The position numbers and the translations under genes were made by a program. DNA of 64,000 bases from Prosthecobacter dejongeii (GTDB lineage Bacteria > Verrucomicrobiota > Verrucomicrobiia > Verrucomicrobiales > Verrucomicrobiaceae), in assembly GCF_014203045.1 (NCBI RefSeq), contig NZ_JACHIF010000009.1, positions 124,001 to 188,000 of the forward strand, read 5' to 3'. Shown piece after piece: positions 8,445 to 17,330 of this stretch. The notes beneath the pieces were generated by a model that saw only the letters and a program-made list of their open reading frames with translations, was not told where the DNA came from and ran no database searches. Positions within the stretch are counted from its first letter, which is position 1, and each line of letters starts with the position of its first letter.

Positions 8445-9824
8445 TTATTTCAAAGATCGGTTTCGGATCGAAGGTTTTGTCGGAATGTAGAAATAAGGCC
8501 TCTTGGCATACTTTCCAAGAAACCAAACCCCAAAAGAAGCAAACACGAAAGGCCACAACACTAATAGAGTAATGTCTCTCCCTAAATTAAAAGTGAGCCC
8601 TAATCCAAGAATAAACAAAAAAGTTTTCCCAATCACCCACCGCTCCGACCAATGCCGAGCCAAAAGCCCAACCCACGATGACATTAAAAGAGCAGCTGCA
8701 GCGGCACCAAATAAACGCCCAAAGTTGACCACCCCTTGGCCAATCATACCTGTAGATACGGTGGCTACCACACCTGCCTCACGAAAGTTTGCATTTGGAT
8801 TCATGAAACCTCGTGCTACAGCATAATCAAAACCTAACAGAGGTTTATTATTCCAAATAGCACGTGGAATCACGTTCAGAACCTCATGAAGGTATCGCTC
8901 GCCATAATTAACTTTATACGTGCCTCGCTCAATGAATAAATTAATGTTACAAAGCTCCTCCATCATATCCAATCCCATATGACGATTCTCCAAAAATGAT
9001 CGAGAAGATTGACGCGGTGCACTCAAGAATTTGGACATGTCATAATCACTACGGTAAATAGAAACTAGAATGAACCAACAATAAATGAATGCTATTCCAG
9101 CGATTGTAATCAATGACTTAAATAATAGTCGGGTTTGAGCTAGCAATAGATAGCTGATCAGCGTTGGCATGAAAATCGCCAACTGAGCGCTTCGTGCACG
9201 ATCAAATAAGAAGTAGGGCCAAGTGAAGCACATCAACACAAAAGCAAACACACGGATCCAGCCCCGACTCAGAACAAATGCGACACCAAAAAAGCCGCAG
9301 CTCAATTGATACGAATACTGAGCAATAGCGGTGATGAAGCCAGTCCTTCCACCAATCCCTTCATGAACAAACAAAGACACCTTTTCGTTTGCCAAAGGTG
9401 GCCAAATCACCGGTAGAATATCACCATCCAACCGCACCGTGCCGACTAAAAATAGAGTAATCCACAAAGTAAAAATTGACCAAAATAAAGGCGAAATCTG
9501 TTGATGAAACGGGACCATTACCGCCCCAGCCTGAAAGGCAAACCCTCGTTTGATGAGCAATTTACAGGCAATCGGAATCCCGAGGCGAAATACCACCAAG
9601 AACAAAATGAACTGAAGAATGGCCGTCTGGATAATAGAGTCAGAGAAAAGGCCCTGGAAATGCCGCATGCCCGAGTACAGCAGATTGCCTGGATACCAGG
9701 CACCCACGGTGAAATACACCGCGACCGCAGGTTTTGCCCAAGCTTTATCCCAACGTAAAACAGCCTCAGTGATCAATGCCGCCAATACGATCAAAGAGAT
9801 CCAGAAAAAGAGAGGAAAATCCAT
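8445..9824 (-). CDS. Wzy-like oligosaccharide repeat-unit polymerase (O-antigen polymerase family)
   Basis: The 459-residue protein is strongly hydrophobic with about ten predicted membrane segments starting with MDFPLFFWISLIVLAALI. A large external loop between the TM clusters contains NVIPRAIWNNKPLLG, which resembles the P-R-x-W-x-x-KP segment found in Wzy/oligosaccharide repeat-unit polymerases. This is followed by ATVSTGMIGQGVVNFGRLFGA. Such proteins join lipid-linked repeat units at the periplasmic face after flipping by a Wzx protein, and a Wzx-like gene lies upstream in this operon. Low sequence conservation is normal for the family, so the assignment rests on topology, the loop motif and context. 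The coding sequence is AT-rich relative to its neighbours. Confidence 0.75.
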   Translation of the reverse strand: MDFPLFFWISLIVLAALITEAVLRWDKAWAKPAVAVYFTVGAWYPGNLLYSGMRHFQGLFSDSIIQTAILQFILFLVVFRLGIPIACKLLIKRGFAFQAGAVMVPFHQQISPLFWSIFTLWITLFLVGTVRLDGDILPVIWPPLANEKVSLFVHEGIGGRTGFITAIAQYSYQLSCGFFGVAFVLSRGWIRVFAFVLMCFTWPYFLFDRARSAQLAIFMPTLISYLLLAQTRLLFKSLITIAGIAFIYCWFILVSIYRSDYDMSKFLSAPRQSSRSFLENRHMGLDMMEELCNINLFIERGTYKVNYGERYLHEVLNVIPRAIWNNKPLLGFDYAVARGFMNPNANFREAGVVATVSTGMIGQGVVNFGRLFGAAAAALLMSSWVGLLARHWSERWVIGKTFLFILGLGLTFNLGRDITLLVLWPFVFASFGVWFLGKYAKRPYFYIPTKPSIRNRSLK

Positions 9825-9940
9825 ATTTAATCAGCCTTAAAAATTACCCTATTCACCTTCATCCGCACTTCAACGGTCATCACTCCCCACTGGACAATCC
9901 GGAGCAATGAGTAAAGCCGCGCTCCATTCCCTTACTAACA

Positions 9941-11044
9941 TCAAGGTTCATCCGCGATGCTCAAATAGCGGTCGAGCATGCGTTGTGGACTGAATCCATT
10001 CAGGTATTCATCACATTGAATTTGCCAATCTTCACTCCACATCGGTGCCAACCAACGTTGGATGATCCCATGAGCTAATTTCTCAGGATCTGCGGGAGGC
10101 ACTAACACACCCCATTTGCCCTGCCCTAAAATCTCGCGACAAGCGGGCACATCACTGGCCACAATGGGAAGTCCTGCCGCGAGCGCTTCCAATAACACAC
10201 TGCCCAAGCCCTCTTGCGGCGTGGTCGAGAATACGAACAATTCCGCCCGCGCTAAGATCTCAGGCACATCCTGCCGTGTCCCCAAAAAGAAAACCACATC
10301 ATTCAATCCAAGTTGCTGCACTCTTGACTCTAAGTGAGCCCGCAGGCCGCCATCCCCCACCAAGTCGATTCTGAAATCCGGCAAGACTTTCAAAACAAGA
10401 GGCAAGGCCTTGAGCAAGGTTTCATGATCCTTATGATTTTCCAATGTGGCCACCATGACGGCTTGATGCCTTTTCCGTTGACCCATTTGTGCCTGTGCCA
10501 AACGAACACGTTCTTGGATAGCTTTGACCCTGGAGCAATTATGCACCGCGTGAAGCATACCCTTCGGGATAGCTGGGATAGCTAAGAACTCATCTCGAAC
10601 ATATTGAGAGCAGCAGATCACTTTCGCCCCCATCAGGCCCAAAGGCCAGAAAACGTAACGGGTGATCCAATCAGCCTTGAAGCCTCGGGTGGGTGGATTG
10701 CCACTATGAACGAGAATTTGTTTCACTCCGGCAAGCCTGGCCCCCAAAGTCATCCAGGCAGACAAACCCGTCGGCCAGCAGATCACGAGGTCGGGTCTTC
10801 TCTCTTCACATACCTGACGAATCCGTGCCGTGATCCTTGGAAATTCTCGCCACCCCTTGAGCAGGCCATCATCAGCCTCACCATACCAATGGGCACACGA
10901 CCTCAGCCGCTCAGTTAGATCTGCCGGACTAGCCTCAATAGCAAGAACCTCTTGTTGGCAGGTGCCTGTGGATAACCAATCTAAAACAAGGTTAGGCGTG
11001 CCTTCGGAGCGTGGCGTCGCCAAGATATGAAGAATTTTTTTCAA
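9941..11044 (-). CDS. Family 4 glycosyltransferase
   Basis: The 367-residue GT-B enzyme starts MKKILHILATPRSEGTPNLVLDWL. The N-domain has VICWPTGLSAW and KQILVHSGNPP. The C-domain contains AVMVATLENHKDHETLLKAL, IDLVGDGGLR, VFFLGTRQDVPEILARAELFVFSTTPQEGLGSVLLEALAAGLPIVASDVPACREI, with the E-x7-E donor loop. It resembles the gene at 14371-15456 in length and in the HSGNP/HGGNP segment, suggesting that the two are related by duplication. It is separated from the polymerase gene by about 116 bp in which no further gene is seen. Substrates are unknown. Confidence 0.88.
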   Translation of the reverse strand: MKKILHILATPRSEGTPNLVLDWLSTGTCQQEVLAIEASPADLTERLRSCAHWYGEADDGLLKGWREFPRITARIRQVCEERRPDLVICWPTGLSAWMTLGARLAGVKQILVHSGNPPTRGFKADWITRYVFWPLGLMGAKVICCSQYVRDEFLAIPAIPKGMLHAVHNCSRVKAIQERVRLAQAQMGQRKRHQAVMVATLENHKDHETLLKALPLVLKVLPDFRIDLVGDGGLRAHLESRVQQLGLNDVVFFLGTRQDVPEILARAELFVFSTTPQEGLGSVLLEALAAGLPIVASDVPACREILGQGKWGVLVPPADPEKLAHGIIQRWLAPMWSEDWQIQCDEYLNGFSPQRMLDRYLSIADEP

Positions 11045-11060
11045 GTAAAAGAATAACGAT

Positions 11061-11945
11061 TCAGATTCGAGGAATCGAAACGGATTTGTTTAAGCGCCCT
11101 TCTACCCGCAATGGATCACGAAAATAGAAAGTATTGCTGGATCCTAAATGTGGCGCCGAGAGTTCTCTCAAGACGTTTTTGTCAACTACATATTCATAAG
11201 GCTTGAAGCCATGGTCTGACAGAAGTTTTTCCAGAGCTTGCAGTTTGGGCTCCTGCCAACTTGATGGGCGAAAAGTCTCAATCAGCAGACCTTGCAAGCG
11301 CTCGGATTGTAGCACGGCGCCAGCCCCTTGAAGCACCTCCAATTCGAAACCCTCAACATCTATTTTGATGAAGGATGGGAAACCCTGAGATAAAGCCAAA
11401 ATATCCAAAGTTGTCACCTGGATCTCAAGGGTATCTTTGGCCACATCTCCTTCCGTGACCAGATGATTTCCCGTGCCCAAATGAGTTGTGATTTTCAGTG
11501 CACCTTCCTCTGCTCCGGCGGCTTTTTGAATGAGCCGAATATCTCCCAGCCCTTCGTTGAGTTTCACATTTTCAAGAAGTCTCTCAAAGGTATGCGGCAC
11601 CGGCTCTAGGCCGACCACAGTGCAGCCCAAAGATGCCGCTAACGTCGTAAAGGCACCTGCATTGGCACCTACATCATAAAAACAATCTTCTCTCCTTAAA
11701 AAACGCAGCAGAAAGAGTTGTTCATCATAGTCCGGCAACATCACGTACCAATATCCCGTTAAGCCTTCTCCATATCGCACCCGCAGCCGACTTCCGTTGA
11801 CGAAATCCATCATCATAGGGCGCTGGGTGAAGAAACGGCGTCCTTGCCAATACATCCACCGGAGTGAGACCTTTATCGGGTGGATGCGAAAGAGCGGGTG
11901 CTGGGCTAGCCAACGCAACGATTCTGGAATAAGCGACCGTTTCAT
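11061..11945 (-). CDS. FkbM-family SAM-dependent methyltransferase
   Basis: The start is set at ATG 11945 (MKRSLIPESLRWL), which forms an ATGA overlap with the stop of the upstream glycosyltransferase; a longer version would run 72 bases into that gene. The 294-residue protein has the FkbM core: CFYDVGANAGAFTTLAASLG as SAM motif I, VVGLEPVPHTFERLLENV as motif II, and PSFIKIDVEGFELEVLQGA as the conserved IKIDVEG segment. FkbM enzymes are O-methyltransferases, and in polysaccharide loci they probably methylate a sugar hydroxyl or capping residue. The ATGA overlap implies translational coupling. Confidence 0.85.
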   Translation of the reverse strand: MKRSLIPESLRWLAQHPLFRIHPIKVSLRWMYWQGRRFFTQRPMMMDFVNGSRLRVRYGEGLTGYWYVMLPDYDEQLFLLRFLRREDCFYDVGANAGAFTTLAASLGCTVVGLEPVPHTFERLLENVKLNEGLGDIRLIQKAAGAEEGALKITTHLGTGNHLVTEGDVAKDTLEIQVTTLDILALSQGFPSFIKIDVEGFELEVLQGAGAVLQSERLQGLLIETFRPSSWQEPKLQALEKLLSDHGFKPYEYVVDKNVLRELSAPHLGSSNTFYFRDPLRVEGRLNKSVSIPRI

Positions 11946-13141
11946 AGAAGTGCGGGAGTGCCTGCTGAAAGACCTAACCAGGGACACACAGGCGAATGAA
12001 TATTCCCGGTGCTCCACAATTCCCTAAACTCACGAATGCACCTTTCCCAGGTCATGTGGGGAGACCACTTCTGCGCATTCTCTCGCATCTGCCACTGCGC
12101 TTCTTCATCGGTCAAATACCCCTCCAAAGCACCAGCAGCCTCCACAATAGGCGTGTCTGAAGGAAACCTAAAACCAGCATCTGGGGGCAGAGTATCCGCC
12201 ATCCCCTCATGGGCAAAACCCATAACCGGCACTCCTGCATGGAGGAATTCGAGCGTGGAAAGGCCTAACGCTTCATGTTTGGAAAAAAGGCAGCCCAGAT
12301 CACAGCGAGTTAAAAAGTTTAAAAAGCGCTCAGGTTCCTTTTGTTTATCTATGAACCCTGCAAATTCTAAGCCCTTGCGGTGAGCAAGCTCCGCCGGAGC
12401 ATGCCCCGCAGCCTGAACGATCGCACGCCAACCTCGTCGCTCCAGTTCATCTCGCAGATCCAACAGCCAAGGCAAGCCTTTGCGCGCCCAGTCTTTTCCG
12501 ATGAACCCCAGCACCAGATCTCTCGATTTCCCTGCACCTTTTACAAAGCCTGGAAACGACCAATCCACAGGCAGTTCTAGATTCGCCCCAGGAAGGATGG
12601 TGTGGACTTTAGTGCGGGGCATCCGGCATTCCTGAACAATCACATCCGCTGCCCAACGCGCCATTGTGACAATGCGCTCACTGGCTTCAAAATTTTCTAT
12701 CTCCAGTGCCGTAGCACGCTGAATGATAGCCGCAGGCAAATGCAGATCTAGACCACGCCCCGAAGCCAAGGCTACAAAAGGTGCATCCACGTAATAGCTC
12801 AGTTTTCCTCCCGCAGCTTTTACGGATGCAGCTCGGGGAAAATGCTGATTGCAGGTGATGATCTCCGTTTCAAAAAGCTCACGGGGTATCTGCTTTTCAG
12901 CCAGATTTAGAAACCAATCTGAATACTGAAAGCCGCCCTTTCTGCCTAACATCAAGCCGCCTAGATTCCAGAGCCATCGCTGCCAAGTGATCCGGCTCAG
13001 ATCCAGTTCCCAGGGGATCTCAACAAAGCCACCAGACTTAGCCGCCCGCCAAAAATGCCAGGGCGTGCCACTCCAGCAAGAAGGGTCGGAGACATCTCCC
13101 AAGGCCGCGATGGACCGCCGATGATCTGGCCTCAAGCTCAT
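11942..13141 (-). CDS. Family 4 glycosyltransferase
   Basis: The 399-residue protein starts MSLRPDHRRSIAALGDVSDP; its ATG overlaps the stop of the preceding gene (ATGA at 13138-13141). The N-domain is divergent and includes SGTPWHFWRAAKSGG and LSYYVDAPFVAL. The C-domain is recognisably GT-B: ERIVTMARWAADVI, LGFIGKDWARKGLPWLLDL and LGCLFSKHEALGLSTLEFLHAGVPVMGF, with E-x7-E-like spacing (HEALGLSTLEFL). It probably adds one sugar of the repeat unit. It is coupled on both sides, to the GT4 upstream and to the FkbM methyltransferase downstream, so the three proteins are probably made in similar amounts. Confidence 0.83.
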   Translation of the reverse strand: MSLRPDHRRSIAALGDVSDPSCWSGTPWHFWRAAKSGGFVEIPWELDLSRITWQRWLWNLGGLMLGRKGGFQYSDWFLNLAEKQIPRELFETEIITCNQHFPRAASVKAAGGKLSYYVDAPFVALASGRGLDLHLPAAIIQRATALEIENFEASERIVTMARWAADVIVQECRMPRTKVHTILPGANLELPVDWSFPGFVKGAGKSRDLVLGFIGKDWARKGLPWLLDLRDELERRGWRAIVQAAGHAPAELAHRKGLEFAGFIDKQKEPERFLNFLTRCDLGCLFSKHEALGLSTLEFLHAGVPVMGFAHEGMADTLPPDAGFRFPSDTPIVEAAGALEGYLTDEEAQWQMRENAQKWSPHMTWERCIREFRELWSTGNIHSPVCPWLGLSAGTPALL

Positions 13142-14358
13142 GATTGAAGCGTCAATGCAGCCCCTAGATGCTGAATGGAAAAAACTTCGGGCACGGTCGC
13201 ATGCTGACTCATTTTCTCTAGCAACAGCGGACTTTCTAGCAACTTTCTTAAAGCCCCCGTAATGGCCTCCGGTGTTACCTCATCCAAGATAAGGCCATTC
13301 TCTTGATCCCGCACAACTTGCCCACATAGGCGTGAGGCTATCACAGGAATTCCGCGCGCCAAGGCCTCCAATTGAGTGATGGCAAAGCCATCTGACAACG
13401 TGGGTAAAATAAAGACATCAGCCGCTTCATAAAGTTTCCCAGTCTCTTCACGAGATACAGGTCCTCTCCAATTCACGTTGCTTGGAATGCCCAGGTTTGG
13501 ATGATCCAGGCCTCCACCCGCCACTTCAAATTGAATGGGGTCATCCAGCATTTGAGAAGCGGCTTTCATCAGAATATGAATGCCTTTGCGAATGATCGTT
13601 TGCCCCAAAAAGAGCACACGCAGCGGACGGGCCTGAGTAAACTGATTAGGCCAGCTTCGTTTCTCTTGAGAGGCAGAAAAGGCAACCTCATAAGCACAAG
13701 GAATCACCTCCATTTTCCCGGCGGCTACCCCCTGCTGTTGCAGGCACTCCAGAGACCAAGGTGAGTTGACCAATATTCGATCTGCCAGCGCTGTTTCTTG
13801 CCGCCAGTCCTGCCAGTACTCAGCCGGGCTTTGGTATAAATAGCTGGGATGGAGATTGAGCCGTGCATACTCTTTTAAAACCAACTCACTTTCCAAAGGC
13901 CCTGGGTCAATTTGACCTAACACCGTTTGCCATCCCCGCTGCTTAGCAAACACCAAAATTTCCTTCGCCGCGTAGCTGTAAGCAAAGACGACTCGAGGCT
14001 TGCCATCTCTTGCCAAACCTTTGAGAACTTGGATACAGCGCTGCTGAAACCACCGATTCTTTTGCTGCTGCTGAAGAAACCAATCCGCTTTAGAAAGCTT
14101 TGCCGTCAATTCTGAGCGCACAAACCCAGCGTTAAAACTGACAACTTGTTTCCCCGTCAGTTCAGGGTGTGAGCGCTGCCCCATCTTGGCCGGCCATGGA
14201 AACGAGTCCCCTGGTGTTCCCCGCCACCAAAAATCGGTTATCAAAGCTTCGAGCCGACCCACCCGTGCCAGCGCCCTCGGCAGCGCGTAATGCTCCCGCG
14301 CGCCTCTTTGGCAGCAAACCCAGTTAGGCAAGTTAGCGTTTAACAAAGGATCTCCCAT
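13138..14358 (-). CDS. Family 4 glycosyltransferase
   Basis: The 406-residue protein starts MGDPLLNANLPNWVCCQRGAREHYALPRAL. After a variable N-domain, the nucleotide-sugar domain shows LVNSPWSLECL, RPLRVLFLGQTIIRKGIHIL, FEVAGGGLD, and VFILPTLSDGFAITQLEALARGIPVIAS, which contains the acceptor/donor loop typical of GT4. The GQTIIRKGI segment (a variant of GRL-x-x-KG) is shared with many exopolysaccharide transferases. The gene's TGA stop overlaps the next gene's ATG by four bases. It follows the 14371-15456 gene by 12 bp. Confidence 0.87.
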   Translation of the reverse strand: MGDPLLNANLPNWVCCQRGAREHYALPRALARVGRLEALITDFWWRGTPGDSFPWPAKMGQRSHPELTGKQVVSFNAGFVRSELTAKLSKADWFLQQQQKNRWFQQRCIQVLKGLARDGKPRVVFAYSYAAKEILVFAKQRGWQTVLGQIDPGPLESELVLKEYARLNLHPSYLYQSPAEYWQDWRQETALADRILVNSPWSLECLQQQGVAAGKMEVIPCAYEVAFSASQEKRSWPNQFTQARPLRVLFLGQTIIRKGIHILMKAASQMLDDPIQFEVAGGGLDHPNLGIPSNVNWRGPVSREETGKLYEAADVFILPTLSDGFAITQLEALARGIPVIASRLCGQVVRDQENGLILDEVTPEAITGALRKLLESPLLLEKMSQHATVPEVFSIQHLGAALTLQS

Positions 14359-14370
14359 GACTCAGGAAAG

Positions 14371-15456
14371 TTAAACAGAGAGCAGACTCCTGTAACGCTG
14401 TGCATAGACTTTTGCACTCAACTCCTTCTTCGCACGTCGATGGGCTGAAGAACTCAGCTTTTCCCGAAGTTCAAACGAGTGAAGAAGTCGCAGGATGCCC
14501 TGGGTCATAGCCTCGGGATTCGTGGGCTCCACCAACTCGACACAGCTCGGGCTTCCTGCCAATTCTTGGATCGGCTTAACATCGGTCGCCACGCAGGGTA
14601 ATCCCAGAATCATTGCTTCAGCCAGAGCATTTCCCAAGCCTTCCTGAATCGTGGTTGAATAAACAAAGAGATCCCACCGAGTCATAGCTTCATAAACATC
14701 CGACAACGTTCCGTGAAAAACCACCCGCTGCGCAATTTGCAGTTCATCCGCTAATGTTTCCAACTTCTGCCGTTCAGCACCATCTCCAACAAGCTCCAAG
14801 GTAGCCTCGGGCCATTCCTTCAAAAGAGCCGCAAAAGCGCGAAGAAGCGTAGCATGATCTTTGATAGAATCCAAACGTGCGACCATCCCTAGAGTCACCG
14901 CTTGTCCGGGACTAAAATCGCGAGGTTGATGCAGGGAGACCGATGGGGTATGAACTCCATTCGGCACCACGACCGAGCGAAAGCGACGCAGATAAAGACT
15001 CTCTTGAAACGAGTCCACCACATGTTGCGAGCAGCACACATAAGTGGCTTCGGCCCGCCGCCCTAACAGTTTTTCCAAAAGGTAATAACGCAGATCCACT
15101 CGCCGTAGCATGCCGTGCGCAGGATTACCGCCATGGACTAAAATGTTAAAGGATGAACCCCGGAGACCACGAAGGATTTGAGGAAGCATCACCATGCCAT
15201 GCCACACGATCACTCCTGCGGCATTGTGAGGTAAAACACATTCACGAATCCTCTGACTGAGCCCCCAGGGTGACTTTTCCAATGACAGATAATCCACCGT
15301 AGCTCCAGCCTTCTTGAAGTCCTGCTCCATCGGGCCAAAGGCACCCAGGACCACTAGGTGATGGTGAAACCCCAGTGTATTTTCCACGAAGCGCAGAGCG
15401 TTCCCCTCACAGCCACCTCTGGCGAGCCCCGTGAGCAAATGGATTATTTTTCTCAT
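14371..15456 (-). CDS. Family 4 glycosyltransferase
   Basis: ATG at 15456 (MRKIIHLLTGLARGGCEGNALRFVEN) is preferred over a GTG three codons upstream because it fits the GT4 N-terminal strand and glycine-rich turn. The 361-residue protein carries IVWHGMVMLPQIL and FNILVHGGNPAHG, then VTLGMVARLDSIKDHATLLRAF, LELVGDGAER, VFHGTLSDVYEAMTRWDLFVYSTTIQEGLGNALAEAMILGLPCVATDV with a clear E-x7-E donor loop. The similar HGGNP and STTIQEGLG stretches in the 9941-11044 gene suggest that these two are paralogues. It lies 30 bp downstream of the methyltransferase-like gene. Confidence 0.88.
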   Translation of the reverse strand: MRKIIHLLTGLARGGCEGNALRFVENTLGFHHHLVVLGAFGPMEQDFKKAGATVDYLSLEKSPWGLSQRIRECVLPHNAAGVIVWHGMVMLPQILRGLRGSSFNILVHGGNPAHGMLRRVDLRYYLLEKLLGRRAEATYVCCSQHVVDSFQESLYLRRFRSVVVPNGVHTPSVSLHQPRDFSPGQAVTLGMVARLDSIKDHATLLRAFAALLKEWPEATLELVGDGAERQKLETLADELQIAQRVVFHGTLSDVYEAMTRWDLFVYSTTIQEGLGNALAEAMILGLPCVATDVKPIQELAGSPSCVELVEPTNPEAMTQGILRLLHSFELREKLSSSAHRRAKKELSAKVYAQRYRSLLSV

Positions 15457-15486
15457 GCAAATCACGCTCGCAGCTAGCCACCACTA

Positions 15487-16413
15487 TTATTTCGGTAAGG
15501 GCGGCAGTCGCCAAGTGAATGGATCAATCTCTTTCACATGAGGGGATTCATTCAGAGTGAAGGCACTCCGATTACGAGCTGCGTTTCGAATCACACTCCA
15601 GCGCCAATACGCGATCGGCGCAAGACGCCTAACCAATGATCTCGCCATCTCCTTCCAGCCACCACTCTGTGTTTTTGGCAAAGCCGTAGGCTCCGCTTCA
15701 CCATCCCCCCGCCAGGCTTGATCATAATCAAACTGCACAGGTTCTGACGGTGCAGGCGAGCCTGCTTCCAATCTCTGCACGATCACATAGATGTGCAGGG
15801 CCTTGGAGCCGTGAAGATAGACACGTTGGCGAATGGAGGCAGGCGAAGGTACCAAAAACCATTTCCCCAAGGGCTCATCCTCCACACAAAAAACAGCAGC
15901 CACCCGGCAGCCTCGGTGCCCCTCAAAATACTGGAAAAACAACTCTGGACTAAATTGGTAAAACCCATGACCACAGCATCCATTCGCTGGCATGTCCAGG
16001 ACCATCCATCCCCCAGGCCGCACCAGCTTGGCGTAACTATCCAAGGCCTCTGGCACGTTAAAAACATGCTCTAGAGAGCCGCTGTCGAATAATAAATCAC
16101 AGCACCCCTCCAGGGTCGGCGGCAGCGGTTTATTGAGATCATGAAGGACCGTTGCTCCTTCGTAATCGGAATAGTCCAGCGCCTTCACCGTCGAAGCTCC
16201 CATGGCCAACAAAGCCACCTCGCAGAACTTCGCCTTCGTCCCTTCCACCCAAGAGCCTTGAGTCGGCGAAATCCCGAATTGACGAGCATCCGAGGCCAAT
16301 AAATCAGGGGATAAAAAAGCCCCCAAGCGCCCCACCGTTAAAACATCTCCCAGAGGAATGCCATTGGCACGAAGCCAGAGGATGAGACGGGCATTATTAA
16401 AATCGAGAGCCAT
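15487..16413 (-). CDS. Class I SAM-dependent methyltransferase-like protein
   Basis: The 308-residue protein begins MALDFNNARLILWLRANG. Its central part looks like a class I methyltransferase: EVALLAMGASTVKALDYSDYEGATVLHDLNKPLP, CCDLLFDSGSLEHVFNVPEALDSYAKLVRPGGWMVLDMPANGCCGHGFYQFSPELFFQYF. The D-x-G-SLEHV segment followed by LVRPGG is the usual motif IV/VI pattern. The glycine-rich motif I is not obvious, so activity is uncertain. A C-terminal basic region (WKEMARSLVRRLAPIAYWRW) may contact the membrane. Its place between the FkbM gene and a GT4 gene suggests modification of the glycan or its nucleotide-sugar precursor. Confidence 0.7.
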   Translation of the reverse strand: MALDFNNARLILWLRANGIPLGDVLTVGRLGAFLSPDLLASDARQFGISPTQGSWVEGTKAKFCEVALLAMGASTVKALDYSDYEGATVLHDLNKPLPPTLEGCCDLLFDSGSLEHVFNVPEALDSYAKLVRPGGWMVLDMPANGCCGHGFYQFSPELFFQYFEGHRGCRVAAVFCVEDEPLGKWFLVPSPASIRQRVYLHGSKALHIYVIVQRLEAGSPAPSEPVQFDYDQAWRGDGEAEPTALPKTQSGGWKEMARSLVRRLAPIAYWRWSVIRNAARNRSAFTLNESPHVKEIDPFTWRLPPLPK

Positions 16414-16462
16414 GGATTTAAAAAAAGGACGTTAGACGTTCGGCCGATTCCCGCCCGTGATG

Positions 16463-17320
16463 TCAGACTGAAAGAGACAAACGAGAGACGATATTCGAGC
16501 GCCCATCACGTTCCCAGGCCCCTAAATCATGAAATTTTCTAGATAACCCTCGATAGCCTAAATCATACAGAGGCGCCAAGAAGTCACGTGCTGACTTACC
16601 TCGTCGAGCCAAGATTTCCCAGTGCACTTCCAACTGCAACTTGGGCTTGATCTTTGCGATCGAATCCATGGATGCCGCTAAAATTTCATACTCAAAAGAT
16701 TCCACATCCACTTTCACAATATCGGGCGTCCAGTTCAATGAGCTCAACAGCGTGGAAAGTTTGATGGCTTTGACCTCCCTGGACTCATCTTGCCGTGCAT
16801 TCTCGGGCAAATCAAAGATGGGATTACTAACCAGAAATGATATCACTCCATCCACATCACTCACCGCCATTTCAGCGATGTCCCACTGCCCTTTAGGGGT
16901 TTGATTGAGTTCCTTAGCGCGCTTGAGAATCGGTAGAATGAGAGGATCAGGTTCCACTGAGAGAATTCGATAATCAGCGGGCCGCGATTGAGCAAACAAC
17001 GCCGACATGAATCCTGTCTGCCCACCGATGTCAATCAAACCAGAACAGCCTTCGGAAAGCTGCAAAAAATCCTGCGTTTCATGCCGAGAAGAAATGTCTT
17101 CAAAACCGTGAGCACGCCAGCAAATGTGTGCCGTGATGTTTTCTGGGGCATGAACACATAGGTCATCTCTCACGTAAAAATACCCCTCGCGTTGGTTGTA
17201 TTTCAGCCGCAGCGAATCACTCCGATCCATCAACCAATAGCCGGGCGATCTTTTGATAAAACCTAGAGTCTGCCACAAGAGCTCAGGCGTCATTTTCCGA
17301 AATGTGTTTTTCAAATTCAT
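16463..17320 (-). CDS. FkbM-family methyltransferase
   Basis: This 285-residue protein carries the FkbM-type core: GLIDIGGQTGFMSALFAQS as motif I, ILSVEPDPLILPILKRA as motif II, and PDIVKVDVESFEYEILAASMDSI corresponding to the conserved IKIDVEG region (here VKVDVESFE). The N-terminal 80 residues (MNLKNTFRKMTPELLWQTLGF) are specific to this protein. It differs clearly from the FkbM protein at 11061-11945, so the cluster encodes two distinct sugar O-methyltransferases. It lies 10 bp downstream of the flippase gene. Confidence 0.83.
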   Translation of the reverse strand: MNLKNTFRKMTPELLWQTLGFIKRSPGYWLMDRSDSLRLKYNQREGYFYVRDDLCVHAPENITAHICWRAHGFEDISSRHETQDFLQLSEGCSGLIDIGGQTGFMSALFAQSRPADYRILSVEPDPLILPILKRAKELNQTPKGQWDIAEMAVSDVDGVISFLVSNPIFDLPENARQDESREVKAIKLSTLLSSLNWTPDIVKVDVESFEYEILAASMDSIAKIKPKLQLEVHWEILARRGKSARDFLAPLYDLGYRGLSRKFHDLGAWERDGRSNIVSRLSLSV

Positions 17321-17330
17321 AGTCTTACAA

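Noticed and set aside
11061-11090. Possible second copy of the tRNA-Arg 3' end (GAATCGAA) as an attachment site
   Set aside because: Only eight bases match, inside a coding gene far from the T4SS; far too short for an attachment repeat.
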